The notes: generated from the letters alone by a model not told the origin. Positions 22,878 through 35,351 are shown, counted from the first letter of the stretch. The stretch: 64,000 bases of DNA from Codonopsis lanceolata (GCA_013146195.2 CM028379.1:110540168-110604167), one strand, 5' to 3'. Translations and numbers: made by a program.

Positions 22878-23145
22878 ATTTGTTTTTAAGTTCATAAAGT
22901 TTTCTTTCATACCGGTAGACTTAATTATTACTAACCTTGCTCTTGATATAGTTCAATCACTCTAAATCCAGGTTAGTACTTCAAACTGCTTAAGTCTTTT
23001 AGAGGGTAAAAGGTTTTCTAAAATGGCAAAGGGGTTAAAAGTCATTTGTTTGTTAAGTTTTAAAATATCTTTAGTTAAAAGCCTTTTGATAGACTCCTGT
23101 CAATAATCTAAGGCATTTTTTCGCTGAAAAGACTTTTCACGTTCT

Positions 23146-23154
23146 TTAAATAGA
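23146..23154 (+). promoter_or_regulatory. TATA-like box before the env-like gene
   Basis: TTTAAATAG, about 135 bases upstream of the proposed ATG at 23289 and followed by a pyrimidine-rich leader (CTTCTCTCTAAT, CCCCTCTCCTCTC). This looks like a plant core promoter with a leader, which would allow a separate transcript for the third gene. Untested. Confidence 0.35.
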
Positions 23155-23288
23155 CTTTGAACCGCCCTTTTCAATTTTTACAAACCTTCTCTCTAATATT
23201 TATCTCTCTACTCAAACCCCCCTCTCCTCTCTGCAACCGCTACCTCTCTTCACCAATTATTCTTTGCTTCTTCTTCAGTTCAGCAACA

Positions 23289-26273
23289 ATGGTAATTTTT
23301 TCGATGCTTCAAATTTCTTCCTTTGAGTCACTTTGTTGAGGAATCCGAAAAGACGCTTTGCGTATCTGGACGGTTTCCGCCATTGTTGTTCCTCACCAAA
23401 ACTTGAAACCAACAGTTCTCTTCTGTATTTTAAATTATTATCTTTTAATGTTTCACTATTTTCACCTGTACAGCCATTAAAGGGTATCAATTTTTTTGTC
23501 TAAAATTTATTTCCTAAAAATGAAATCTTTGATTGTTTGCTCTATCGACAAAAGCCCTAATTTCTGAATATGTTTTTGTAGGTGAAATCTTCTACCAAGT
23601 CAAAGACCGACAAAAGGAAAATGTTTGACCCTGAACAAGTCATTCCTCCTGGTCCATCCATCTACCTTCCAGGATACCCTCCTTTTCCTGCCGCTCATGA
23701 CATCATTCCGACTCTGGACCCAAAGATGTATCTGCCCGGCATGTGCATTGACCTCAAAACCGTTTGCACCTTTGCGGCAGGAACCAAAGCCTACGATGAC
23801 ATGAACGAGTCCGGGATACTACCACTCTTCTGTCTACATGACAAAGACTATAGCATTCTCCTCGCTGAAGAATTCTACCAACGAATGGTTATCAACCCCA
23901 AGACTCCGTCTGTGATGCGTGGATGGATTCGAGGACGACCCATCTCCATCACTGCGAAAGTAATTTCCAGAATCATTGGGGTTCGCTATGGCGGAGATAC
24001 AGAGCTATCCATTGCTGAGGCTGACAGAGCCTGGGAAGCAATGAGGGGACCAAACACTCCCAGGGAACCTCAAGGAAAAATGCCGAGGAACATATTTCAT
24101 TTGGATGTTTATTGTTCCAGTCATCTGCTGGACAAATCTCTGCTGTTCAAGAACGGAGCTCACGACAACTTCACAGCTCAACAACTCAATCTCACAAGTG
24201 CCGTCTACTTAAAGACTCACCTCAACTACGGCACCATCATCTTCAATGAGCTTCGAAACTACGTTCAAAACGTGAAGGAGAGCCCCAACTTTAAAAGGCC
24301 CTTTGTCCAGCTCATCAACACCCTTCTAAGGGATACGCCTGAGATCAACTCTACCGTTAAAGAGGCTGAGCTCATCACAGTGGCCAAAGATAAGCAGATG
24401 ACGGCTACCTTCTTCAAAAAATATATGGACTATGAGAACAAGATAAGGCAGCAACGAGGGCTACCATATATCTCTATTGAAAAAATGTTCAAGCCCTCGC
24501 CAATGGTTGTTACACATTTTAACATGGACGCGTATGATGCTGCCAGCAAAGGCTTTCGTTCTGCAGCGACCAAATGGGAACAAGGAGACCCTACCATTTC
24601 TCACGACATTCTCTGAGAAGCCAAAGAACTGGCTACTGAGTCTGAGTGTCTATTGAAACAGAAGGAAACGGCTCAAGCAAAGAAGGCAAGGAAGGAAGAA
24701 GAAGATGAAAATATTCAGGCCAAATGGATTTGGCGAGGCGAAGGCCGATGGACATGACAAGTCTGGCTCTCTGGTTCTTTGGTCAATCATCCACTCCCCA
24801 GCCATCTAACCCTGAACCACAACCTCCACTCCCCAGTCATCCCAAACACCTAAACGTAAACCTTCTTCTGACCAACCCTCACCGTCACCCAAGCCTAAAC
24901 ATAGAAAACTACATAAAGGTCTTCCAACAAAGCCACCAGCAGACCCTCCAACATCTGTCGATGAAGCAGCTGAACCTCATATTCAGCTGCTAAGGCAGAA
25001 AAGGAAGTCTGTCGGTACCCAACCTTCTTACCCTTCAAAACCCAATCCTACTAAGTCATCTACTCAGGTGGATTCAACCCCTCCGGAGGAGCCTACCAGA
25101 TCACCCTCCCCAGCCCCTCCTTCACCCTTCAACTACTCACCAAACCTATCTACCCCATCTACAACCCCCTTAAAATCAAACCAACCCAACCACACCATCC
25201 GAATGAAACCAAACCACATCCTCAAAACCAAGCCAACCCATTCCCATGATCCTAACCCCCTGGTTCCACCCATCCTGTCCTCTGCTACCACGAAGTTCAT
25301 CTTTGAACTTTCATCGATAGCAGAACTCTTTCCCAAACCTACTCCCCCTACCCCTCAACCAAAACCTAACTCCTTGAGACCAGAAGACATTTCTTATCCT
25401 CCTCCTTCCTTCTGGTTCTCAATTGAACCCCTACCCAACCTTTCTGATATCTGTGATCATTCGGACACAGATATCAAAATACCACCAACCCCTCCTCCCT
25501 CTCCCCCCAAGTCCAACTCATCATCTACCCATACCTTTCCTTCATGCGACTCTTCTTCATCCAACTCCGCCCCTCCACCTCTTCAGCAGCCCTTCCGCCA
25601 TGTCTTCTCTGCCGACGCCGCCTCGTCTGCCGGCAATGAGCACATACACATTGGTCTCGACCCTTCTCCATCCCAACTGGCCAAATCCAAAATTCTCAAC
25701 CGCCTGGACGCTATCTACGACAGACTGGGAGAGCTTACCAGTATTTCCACGGCTGCTGCTGAGCTTGCAACTGCAACGTCCAAGACAGTCGACAGGAATG
25801 CTGCCATCCTCCTTCATTTTCAAGAGGATGTGTGGACAAGGTTTGGAGAAATGCGGCACGAGTCCACTGATATCAAAATCAGCATAGAAGCTCAACGCAA
25901 GGAATGCGTCAAACTCTGCTCAACTCTCATCTAGCAGCTCTTCCACAGCATAACTCTTCATCTAGGTCACGGACTCCCTCATGTTCTGGAACTCAACGAC
26001 ATCGCTCTCAACGCCTCTCATGATAAGATCAATATCGAGTGTGAACGTGATCTGGCCATCATGGAGGAGAGATAACTGCGGTCTATGAACCGAACTCTAA
26101 TGGAGGAGAACAACAGACTACGTGAAGAACTGGACTACCGTTCTCGCTCCACCAGACCTCCAACCTCTGCTGATGATGAATACACCAGAAGAGTTGAAGA
26201 ACTCGAATGCCAACGAAGAGAAAGAGAAACAGCTAACCGAGTAGACAAAGGAAAAGGAAAAAGGCCGTGGTAG
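23289..26273 (+). pseudogene. Env-like third gene of SIRE-like element, spliced, broken
   Basis: The third ORF of SIRE-type copia elements; role unproven. I place the start at ATG 23289-23291, followed directly by an intron, GTAATT (23292) to TTTTTGTAG (23581), after which the frame reads VKSSTKSKTDKRKMFDPEQV. The N-terminal part (to 24616) is a 345-residue globular block ending GDPTISHDIL. The middle is very Pro/Ser-rich with basic clusters (TPKRKP, KHRKLHKG, RQKRKS). The C-terminus (25650-26273) is Leu/Ala/Glu-rich and likely coiled coil, ending DKGKGKRPW. Defects: TGA 24614, TAG 25932, a TAA near 26072, and frameshifts near 24740 and 24840. I see no clear signal peptide or membrane segment, so 'envelope' rests on position only. 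Confidence 0.7.
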
Positions 26274-26679
26274 CTCTTATATTTCTTTATCCCTAATCCT
26301 TTGTACCTACCTTTTTTTTTGAAAACTCTGTACATTTAAACTTCTCGTTTGAAATACAGAAGCTTATGCTTTTCAAAAAAAAATATCTACTGTTTAAATT
26401 CCTGTTACTTAATTCATATATTTGCTAAGAATTTAAACATTCAGTTTAAATCCATTTTGAACTGTTTATTACTAATCCTTGTGCTGTTCCTTCATCTCTT
26501 TTGTTTGTAAGCACTTAGATTAGTTGTTACACTTGAGGTCTTTTTTTTTTTATAACTTTTTTGATAGAGGCATGTCTGCAGTTTTAAAACTAAAATATTT
26601 TCTGACATATCTATCCTAAAAGTTTTCATAGCCCTCACTTGTAAGTAATAATGACCAGATGCAAATAGGAGGAGATTAT

Positions 26680-27110
26680 TGTTTCTCATTTGTATCTTGA
26701 TTTGCATTTGTTCATTCATTACATTAGGTTCTATGCTTAGTGACTAATTGGGCTGCGTACCAGTGAAAAACATAGCGCACATTTAAAATCCAAGGTTGAC
26801 TGCCTTGGTGGTGGACGTAGCACTCTTTATAGTGCGAACCATCTCAAAACACTTGTGTTCTTTCTTTACAGTTGCTTATTGCTTTAAACTGTTTCATATC
26901 TCTTTACTTATCGCTTCAGTAGCAAACTTGAGTATTCAGCAAAGTCTACCGGCAGACTTGAACTGTCTTCCTTACAAGACTTCCGCTACTTCAATGTTTT
27001 CAATGGATTGCAAGTGCTTGTTTTAGGAATTTATACGAAAAAATTTAAGTGTCTAATAAGTTATTCACCCCCCCCCTTCTAGCTTATTATTGTTCCCTTT
27101 GGGACTAACA
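26680..27110 (+). mobile_element. 3' LTR of the SIRE-like copia element (~431 bp)
   Basis: A polypurine stretch AAATAGGAGGAGA (26663-26675) precedes the proposed start TGTTTCTC at 26680; the end is CTTATTATTGTTCCCTTTGGGACTAACA-like sequence at 27110. A related LTR end lies at 48880-49023, which supports the right boundary. The left boundary is less certain because no 5' LTR is present for comparison. Confidence 0.6.
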
Positions 27111-27647
27111 GCATGGCTAGAGTTGGAGTGTACCCTGGAGCCCCTGTATCCGTACCCACTGTAGACTGCTCATTTTCGGCTACCATTCTGCTCAAATCTG
27201 TACCCTCTGAACTGATTCTGACTTTTTCGGATCTGACCCCGATACTTTCTGATCTGACCCCCGTGCCTGTATCCCATATCAAACGACCATTACAATCTAT
27301 GCCTTTCAAAACTCGGGCCAGGTTTCTGAGGAAAAGGGGTTGAAGGTATCAGAAGGTGTTGGCTGAAGGATTTCTGGGTTCTGGGTACAGTGTGCCCTTA
27401 TTATTAATTTTTATGATTATTCATTTTTTCTATAATTGATCGGACAAGCACCTGCTTTATTTTGACAGTCTCAGGACTATTCCTAGAATAGTAGATTCTT
27501 TTTCCAGAGTATAGGACCCTCGTATTCCACCTGCCTTTCAACTCCCCAAGATCGGACTGATCTCAGGCAAAGGGCCTATACTCTTTCCGGAATCCACCAT
27601 TCAAATGGTCTAGGTCGAATATCATAAAAATTATTGGTCAGCCCCTG

Positions 27648-27649
<2 letters not shown>

Positions 27650-27735
<86 letters not shown>
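27650..27735. repeat. (CA)n(TA)n compound microsatellite
   Basis: Roughly 26 bases of CA followed by 60 bases of AT/TA. Compound tracts of this type can form left-handed or cruciform DNA and are poorly resolved in assemblies. Confidence 0.95.
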
Positions 27736-27740
<5 letters not shown>

Positions 27741-27767
27741 ATTTTATTGTTTTTTTTGGCAATAGGG

Positions 27768-28037
27768 ATTGGCCAATAATTTAGAGATATAAAGACAAAT
27801 GATATTACGAGCTAGAGCTTGTGATATAATTACGAGCTTTAGTGTTTGAATCGTCAGATGATTAAGTTGATGATGATTTGGAATGTTCATATCATTACTT
27901 AAAAAAGAACATATTTAATCTAACGGTATAAATATCTTAGGAGATTTGATTTAACGGCACTAATACTAAAGCTTATAATAATACTACAAGCTCTAGCTCG
28001 TAATATCATAGCTCGATATAAAAACTGATCGGTCAAT
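27768..28037. mobile_element. Inverted-repeat element, possible MITE (~270 bp)
   Basis: Arms 27801-27846 (GATATTACGAGCTAGAGCTTG...) and 27962-28007 are inverted copies with a few mismatches. Weaker symmetry extends outwards to ATTGGCCAATAATTT at 27768 and AAACTGATCGGTCAAT at 28037. No ORF. I could not identify a clear target duplication, so boundaries and superfamily are open. Confidence 0.55.
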
Positions 28038-28115
28038 GAAGTGTCCTGAGAAACTATATGCAATTAACGTTGGCTGATGCAGGGGGTAGGCTGGCCATGG
28101 TGTGGGGTAAGCTGG

Positions 28116-29430
28116 TGACCGATGTATTTTATACGTCGATTTTATATGCTTCTATGACTTAAATTATGCTATTTCACGAGGCTTTTGGTACTAATATATG
28201 TTTTCGGTGAGTTTTGTAAGTTTCAGGGCTATTTGTGAAAATATGCGAAACTCCAAGGTTTTAAGTGCAAATTTCAAGAAGGGCCAAAAAGAAAAAATGA
28301 AGAAAGAATGAAAGCTGCAGAATCTGGAGACCTTGCGGACGCAAGGTGCCCTAGACCTTGCGACCGCAAGGTAGGCAGTACGAGGACTTAAAGCCAGAAG
28401 TCAAGATTTCCAAGGCCGGACATACTGGAGACCTTGCGGACGCAAGGTATCCAGCACCTTGCGGCCGCAAGGTGGTCAGAATGCGTCAAAGTCGGATTTT
28501 CACACAGTCATTCGATTGAATTACAACTCCCGAGTATATATAGAAGTCAGATGCCGAGCCAAAGCATAAGGAGGACGGCTGGAAGCTCTCTTTAGGTAGA
28601 TTTTAGGTAGTTTTAGATTGTATAACATAGTTAGGTTTTGTAATTTCAAGTATTGAAGATCAAATCATGTATCCAATCATCTCCATGTGTTGTTCATTGT
28701 CTATGATGAACTAATTCATCCATAATCTAGGAGGTGGGAGGTAACTTGTATCAAACTTATGTTTTGATTCTTATATATGTTCATTCAATGCTTGTTGATT
28801 GTGTTGTTTATAATCCCTATATTATTTTGCTTTGAACAAAGGAATGTAATCGCATATAATAAAGGCTTAGAGGTGCGGATAACTGCATGACCAAGTGCAT
28901 ATGTCGTACACTGGCTCACCAACACAATAAATTGGACCTATCGATGCACGAGAGTGATAAGTTAGGACCAGGTTCTTACATGATCTAGGTGACAGATAGA
29001 TCATAAATCTAGGTGACAGCTAGATTGACAGTTCATGTGCTTAGGATATAGAATGGATGAATTTTGCGGGGATGGAGGCTGAACCAATTGTTCAACAGGC
29101 TATATCTATTTTTAGTGAACGAACCCAAGACATTGAATGACATTATTATGAATTGAACATAAAGGAGAAATAAGTGAAACCCAGAATCCTAGATTGCCAC
29201 CCACCATAAGATCTTCATATCTGTTATTACTGTCTAATTAGTTAAACATCTATAACTAGTAGTTTAGAGTAGAATTAAATATAAAAACTCCCTTTAGATT
29301 AATAAATTGCTATTGATAAATTGCACTGTTCGTGATCACTTGTCTCTGTGGGTTCGACCCTTGCTTCCAATACTATTCTATAATAGTCTTGTCCACTTGC
29401 AAGGAAAAAGATTAATTAAAACATCGATCA
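28116..29430 (+). mobile_element. 5' LTR of Athila-type element 2 (1315 bp)
   Basis: Starts TGACCGATGTATTTTATACG and ends AAAACATCGATCA. It matches both LTRs of copy 1 along its length, with all four palindrome units kept and the TATA box TATATATAG at 28535-28543. The bases before it (GCTGG) would be the left target duplication; the right one is in the gap. Confidence 0.93.
28330..28473 (+). repeat. Four 18-bp inverted-repeat units in Athila 2 LTR
   Basis: Units at 28330-28347, 28355-28372, 28431-28448 and 28456-28473; the last, ACCTTGCGGCCGCAAGGT, is a perfect palindrome. Spacings 25, 76, 25 are identical to copy 1. They end 61 bases before the TATA box. Central dinucleotides vary between units and copies while the arms are kept. 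Confidence 0.92.
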
Positions 29431-29436
29431 AGTTTT

Positions 29437-29454
29437 TGGCGCCGTTGCCGAGGA
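29437..29454 (+). other. Primer binding site, tRNA-Asp type (Athila 2)
   Basis: TGGCGCCGTTGCCGAGGA, 6 bases after the LTR; one base differs from the site in copy 1 (GGGGA to GAGGA). Confidence 0.9.
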
Positions 29455-29602
29455 CAAGCTAGTTCACGTAGTTAGTTTGTTGGTAGCATAGTTTTTAATT
29501 TAATTTAGTTTTTAGTTTAATTTTCAGTTTTCATAAAATAAAATAAAAAAATTTATTTTATTTTAATAGTTAGTTGTTTTTAAATTGCTTTAATTTGTTT
29601 TT

Positions 29603-32600
29603 ATGCACGGTCGTATATCTTTAAATCCTAAATTGGTAGACTTAAATCAAGATATAAATATTGTTAGAAGAAATCAAGAAGTTTTTGAAAATCCAGCTCC
29701 CGAGTTTGATAATCAAGACCAATTGAATCAAGAGGATCCTCTGGTTGATCCTCCAATGGAAGAGAATAACAATAATCGTAATCCTGAAAACCCAGTTGAC
29801 ACAGTTAACCGGAATCAAAGAGAAGAAGAACCTGCAAGAAGAAATATGCAAGTAGTGGTAAATCAAAGAACTATTAATGACTTTAGTAGACCTTCATTAA
29901 ATGTTGTGACATCATGTTTAGTCTTGCCAGATGCTGTTAGGAATTTTGAGTTAAAAGGTCATTATTTTAATGCCATACCATCTTTTCATGGGATGCCCCA
30001 TGAAGATCCTATCAGTTTCTTAAGAGAATATGAATACATGATGAGTACTTTTCCTTTAGGAGGGTTGACTGAAGATCAAATCAAAATGAAATATTTTCCC
30101 AGTGCATTAAAAGAATTGGCAAAGAGATGGTTTATGAACTTAACACCAAATAGTGTTTATACTTGGGCTCAATTATATGATTTGTTTATGAGTAAATTTT
30201 ACAAACATGCATCTCTTACTGAATTCAGAAAACAAATCATGTCATTTCAAAATGAACCAGGTGAAACATTCCATGAGTCATGGGATAGATTTAAAAATCT
30301 GCTCATTATGTGTCCTCATCATAATTTGACTCAACATGTGTTAGTGCTTCAATTTTATCATGGACTTTCGCCAGGCTTACAAACTATGGTTGATAGTGCA
30401 GCTGGTGGTTCTATTAATAGAATGACACCAGAAGCACTAGAAGAATTATTTGAGATGCTAAGTATTAATTCCCAACAGAAAAGTGCTAGAGGTAAAAATA
30501 GAAGCCTATATCAATTGCAAGATAATTCAAATACACAAGCTCAATTTGAAAATTGGCAAATTCAAGAAGCATGTGCCTTTTGTGGATTATATTCTCATGC
30601 TACTAATTTTTGTCCGTAAAGTGCTATGTATTCTGAACAGGCTAATGCTATGAATATGTACCCTCAAAGGCCAAGGAATGATCCCTATTCAAACACATAT
30701 AATCCTGGTTGGAGGAATCATCCTAACTTTTCTTGGGGAGGAAATAAGCCTTTGCAACCTCAACAGTTCCAACCTCAACCACCACAACCTCCCTAGTTGC
30801 CATATCAAAATCAGTTGAGAATTGAAGAAGTTCCCAAGCAAGAAGTAGCTAGTAAAGGACAAGCAGCTTTGATGAAGTACATGCTTGAAGAAATAGAAAA
30901 TCTAAAGAAACACATTGCAAACTCAGAAGTTGATAAAAGAGAAGAAGGGAAGTTCCCTAGTCAAACTGAGCAAGCCAAGTCAATCACCGTCTTGCGAAGC
31001 GGTAAGGTGATAGGTGAAGAGGTAAGTGATCATGATCCTTCTTCTAATGTGCCTGCTACAGTAGAAATTTCTGAAAAGGTAATTGAAAAAGAAATCGAAA
31101 AAGATAGTGATAGTAATAAGGAGATTAATGACTTAAGTAATCAAGAAGTAGAAGTAGAAGTAGATGTTCCAAATAAGGAACAAGAAAAAGAAATTCAAAA
31201 TAAAGATAATACAATTGAAGTTGAAAAAGAGTTGAATCAAGAAGAAGAGGAACCTTATGTGGCTCCACCACCCTATATTCCTCCAATTCCGTTTCCAAGA
31301 AGACTTATGAAAAACCGAATGGACAAACAATTCACGGAAATTTATAATATGTTATCCAAAGTAAATGTTAATTTACCTTTGCTTAATGTTATTAAAAACA
31401 TTCCATCTTATGCTAAGTTTTTCAAAGATCTTCACTCTAAGAAACACAAGTTTGAAAACAATGAAAAGATTGTTGTTTCTGAAAACGTAAGTTCAGTTTT
31501 ACAACCCGAATTACCACCTAAGTTGAAAGACCCTGGTAGTTTTAATATCCAAGTCTCCTTGGAAAGCTCTAAAAAAATGAAAGCAATGCTAGATTTAGGA
31601 GCAAGTATTAATTTGATGCCTTTTGCGGTCTATAAACAGTTAGGTTTAGGAGAACTAAAACCCACTAATATGCAATTACAATTAGCTGATCGCTCAGTTA
31701 AATATCCTTTGGGTATAGTGGAAGACATCTTAGTTCAGGTTGATAAATTAATCATCCCAGTTGACTTTGTGGTTCTTGAGATGGAAAGGAAGATATGCAC
31801 TAATAATGAAGTCCCAATATTGTTAGGCAGACCATTTATGGAAACTGCCAATACAATGATTAATGTGAAAAATGGTAAACTCACAATGTCTGTCCTAGGT
31901 GAAACTGTTGAAATTTCTGTGTTTGATGCTATGAATAGACCTAGTGACATAAGTACCTGTTTTTCAATAGATGAGATTGAAAAATTATCAACCGAAACCT
32001 TTGAAGAAGAGGATGAATATGAGAGAGATAGATTTATCATTTATGATGATAGTCCTATCCCTCCCATAAAAATTGACATTGAGGAGATTGAAAGAGAAAT
32101 TGAAGAAGAGGAAAGATTAGAGAAAGAAAAGTTAGAAGCTAGTAAAAAGAAAGATAAAGAAGAAATAAAGGAAGAATTAGAAAATAATTCTGATAAATCT
32201 AAAAAAGTAGAAGAAGAAAGTTATGAAATTAAAGATGATGAAGTAGAGATTCTGAAATCTCTTTTTGAAGAAATTGAGATAGATAATATTGATGAAGAAA
32301 ATAGTGAAGATAATAAAATGGAGAATGAGGAGGCTAAAATAAAAGAAACTATAAAGGTAGAAAATTCTGAATTTATGCCACCCATTAATTCTCCTAAAGT
32401 TGAAGAATTAAAGTCATTACCACCTCATTTAAAATATGCATTTTTAGGGGAAGGTAACACTTTGCCTGTCATTATAGCAGCCGACTTAACGGAAAAGCAA
32501 GAAGCTAGTTTGTTAAAAGTTTTATGGACACATAAATAAGCTTTAGGATGGTCTTTAGCTGATTTAAAAGGAATTAGTCCCTCTATGTGCATGCATAAAA

Positions 32601-32968
32601 TACACCTAGAAGAAGGTAGTAAACCTTCAAGAGAAAGGCAAAGAAGACTTAACCTACACATGGAAGAAGCTGTTAGAAAAGAAGTTCTTAAGCTCTTAGA
32701 TGCGGGTATAATTTACCCTATATCAGATAGCAAATGGGTTAGTCCTGTTCAAGTAGTTCCTAAAAAGTCGGGAATTACTGTTGTTAAAAATGAGAAAGAC
32801 GAATTAGTCCCTACAAGGACTATAACTGGTTATAGAATGTGCATTGATTTGCGTAAATTAAATGCGGCAACTAGAAAAGATCACTTTCCTTTGCCATTTA
32901 TTGACCAAATCCTTGAAAGACTAGCCGGTCATGAATATTATTGCTTTCTTGATGGTTTTTCTCGGATA
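29603..32968 (+). pseudogene. Athila 2 Gag-protease-RT, one frame broken by three stops
   Basis: MHGRISLNPKLVDL opens a frame that runs unshifted for about 1120 codons. Order: capsid block (FNAIPSFHGMPHEDP, FPSALKELAKRWF), zinc knuckle ACAFCGLYSHATNFCP (~30570-30616), Pro/Gln-rich tail, acidic linker, protease KAMLDLGASINLMP (~31590) with LLGRPFMETAN (~31830), a long Glu/Lys coiled linker (32060-32390), and the RT start with ISDSKWVSPVQVVPK and GYRMCIDLRKLN. Stops: TAA 30617, TAG 30794, TAA 32537; each is one base from the codon in copy 1. A frameshift near 32963, just after YYCFLDGFS, ends the block. It shows the native gag-pol of this family is one continuous frame. Confidence 0.93.
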
Positions 32969-35316
32969 TAATCGATCCCTCGTTGCACCCGAAGACCAAG
33001 AGAAAACAACGCTTTACATGTCCCTTCGTACTTTTGCTTTTAGGAGAATGCCTTTTGATTGTGTAATGCACCGCCTACTTTTCAAAGATGCATGATTTCT
33101 ATATTCTCATATTTAGTTGAAAGATGCGTAGAAGTTTTCATGGATCATTTTTCGCTGGAAATTCTTTTGATCATTGTTTAGAAAACCTTACATCGCATCG
33201 AAAAGATGTCTGAAACTAATTTAACTTTAAGTTGGGAGAAAAGTCACTTCATGGTAAAACATGGAATTGTCTTAGGGCATGTTGTTTCAAATAAAGGCAT
33301 TGAAGTTGATAAAGCTAAAATTGAAGTTATTTCACAACTACCCCCTCCCACTTAAGTTAAAGGAGTTCGAAGTTTTCTAGGCCATGCTGGTTTTTATCGA
33401 AGATTTATAAAAGATTTTTCCAAAATCTGTAAACCTCTATGTAATTTGCTAGCAAAAGATACATAATTTATTTTTGATAAAGAATGTTTAGAAGCTTTTA
33501 ATTTATTAAAAGAAAAATTAACTACTGCCCCTATTTTATCCGCCCCGATTGGTCACTTCCTTTTGAAATCATGTGTGATGCACGATTTTGCGATTGGAGC
33601 CGTGTTAGGACAAAGGGTAGATAGAAAGCCTCATGTGATCCACTATGCTAGTAGAACCTTAAATGATGCTCAATTGAATTATACCACTATTGAAAAGGAA
33701 TTTTTAGCAAGAGTATATGCTTTAGAAAAATTTAGATCATACCGCTAGATCCAAGGTGATAATTTTTCTCTCGATCATTCTCGCATTAAAATATCTGTTA
33801 AGTAAGAAGGATGCTAAACCAAGATTAATTAGATGGATGTTATTGTTACAAGAATTTGACATTACTATCAAGGATAAAAAGGGTACCGAGAATGTTGTAG
33901 CTGACCATTTGTCTAGGTTAGAATTTTCACCCTTGCTTGAACGTCAATTTCTTGATGATCCTATCCCCATAAATGATAATTTTCCTGATGAACAACTCTT
34001 GGCCATTAAAGATTCCGACCCTTGGTATGCTGATTTTGTCAACTATCATGTGTCTGACATCATTAATCCAGATTTTGATCATTATGAAAAGAAGAAATTT
34101 TTGGCGGAAACTAAAAATTATTTTTGGGAAGCTCCTCATTTATACAAAATTTGCTCTGATTCTTTAATAAGAAGATGCATTCCGGAAAAAGACCAACAAG
34201 GTATCATGGAATTTCGCCATGGATATTCTTGTGGAGGTCATTTCAAGTGGTAACAAACCGCTCGAAAATTTTGCAATCAGTCTCAGATTGGCCCACGCTT
34301 TTAGAGATTGTGAACTGCTTTTATAGAACATGTGATAAGTGTCAAAGAACAGTGGAATAGGAAAGAGAAACGAGATGCCCTTACATATTAATTTGGTAGT
34401 TGAAATTTTCGATGTTTGGGGTATTGATTTTATGGGTCCCTTCCCCTGTCAAATAATTGTGAGTATATTCTAGTAGTAGCTTGATTATGTTTCTAAATGG
34501 ATAGAAGCAAGAGCAACAAAGACTAATGATGGAAAACAAGAGTTAAATTTGTAGAGGATTTGTTTGCTAGATATGGAGTCCCTAAGGCCATAATAAGTGA
34601 CCAAGGAACTCATTTTACCAATAAGTTGTTAAATAATGTTCTTAGAAAGCACTGTAACTCACAAGTTAGCTACACCTTATCATCCACAAACATCCGGACA
34701 AGTAGAAGTTAGCAATAGGCAAATAAAAGCAAGATTAGAAAAGACCGTTAGGCCTAATCGAAAGATTGGGAATCTAAACTTAAGGATGCTTTATGGGCAT
34801 ACCGAACAAATCGCTTTTAAGACACCCATAGGAATGAGTCCATATAGAATGGTGTATGGCAAAGCTTGCCATTTACCGCTTGAAATTGAACACAAAGCCT
34901 ATTGGGCAATTAAAGAATTGAATTTAGATTTGACATTGGCCGAGAAGAAAGATTGTTTCAGCTTAAATGAGTTAGAAGAACATAGGTTAAATTGTATGAG
35001 AATGCAAAGACATATAAAGAAAAGACCAAGAAATATCATGACATAAGGTTAGCCAACAAAATGTTTCATCCAGGTATGAAAGTGTTACCTTTTAATTCAA
35101 GATTGAGGCTATTTCCTGAAAAGTTAAAATCTAAATGGTCTGGTCCCTTTAGAATAGTACTAATTTATCCTCATGGGCCGTTGATATTCAAAACCCTAAA
35201 AATAATGAAGTGTTTAAAGTGAATGGACACCGACTCAAGCCATATTTAGAGCCGATGTCGCTTGAACGAACAATTGAGTTAATCCGCTTGGCGACAATGA
35301 ACCACCCCGAGATTAG
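32969..35316 (+). pseudogene. Athila 2 rest of RT, RNase H and integrase, multiply frameshifted
   Basis: RT catalytic region is damaged: the FMDDF site seen in copy 1 reads FMDHF around 33140. Then KHGIVLGHVVSNKGIEVDKAK, SFLGHAGFYRRFI, RNase H FAIGAVLGQRVDRKPHVIHY (33590) and LKYLLSKKDAKPRLIR, integrase HGYSCGGHF (broken just after), CDKCQRT, GIDFMGPF (34422), ISDQGTHF (34600), SGQVEVSNRQIKA (34700), YGKACHLPLEIEHKAYWAI. The segment ends at TAG 35314-35316. At least eight indels. Less preserved than the integrase of copy 1. Confidence 0.9.
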
Positions 35317-35351
35317 GCTTGCGCTTGGTCGAGCCAAAGACATTAAACAAA

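Larger units (their letters stand above)
5975..27110 (+). mobile_element. SIRE/Maximus-like Ty1/copia element, 5' end missing, split by a nested Athila element
   Basis: Order on the plus strand is Gag tail with zinc knuckle, protease, pre-integrase and integrase (to 7367), then a 12,889-bp nested element, then the rest of integrase, RT, RNase H (to 22877), a third env-like gene (23289-26273) and a 3' LTR (26680-27110). The copia gene order (integrase before RT) and the third gene point to the SIRE lineage. The 5' LTR, primer site and Gag capsid part are missing at ~5975. Without the insertion, pol from 20257 to 22877 stays in one frame and is broken only by stop codons. Confidence 0.88.
27111..28115. 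other. Unassigned spacer between copia LTR and second Athila element
   Basis: About 1 kb without recognisable coding content. A 76-codon frame (27113-27343) starts with MARVGVYPGAPVSVP; its DNA contains a small direct repeat, GATCTGACCCCGATACTT/GATCTGACCCCCG, and it has no motif I recognise. A CA/TA microsatellite and an inverted-repeat element follow. Possibly pre-insertion host DNA. Confidence 0.5.

Noticed and set aside
25133..25895. Antisense frames opposite the Pro-rich part of the env-like gene
   Set aside because: Mirror images of the CCx/TCx-rich coding strand; no independent features.
27113..27343. 76-codon orphan frame beginning MARVGVYPG
   Set aside because: Has an ATG and no stop for 76 codons but no motif, no neighbour context and an internal DNA repeat; too little to call a gene.
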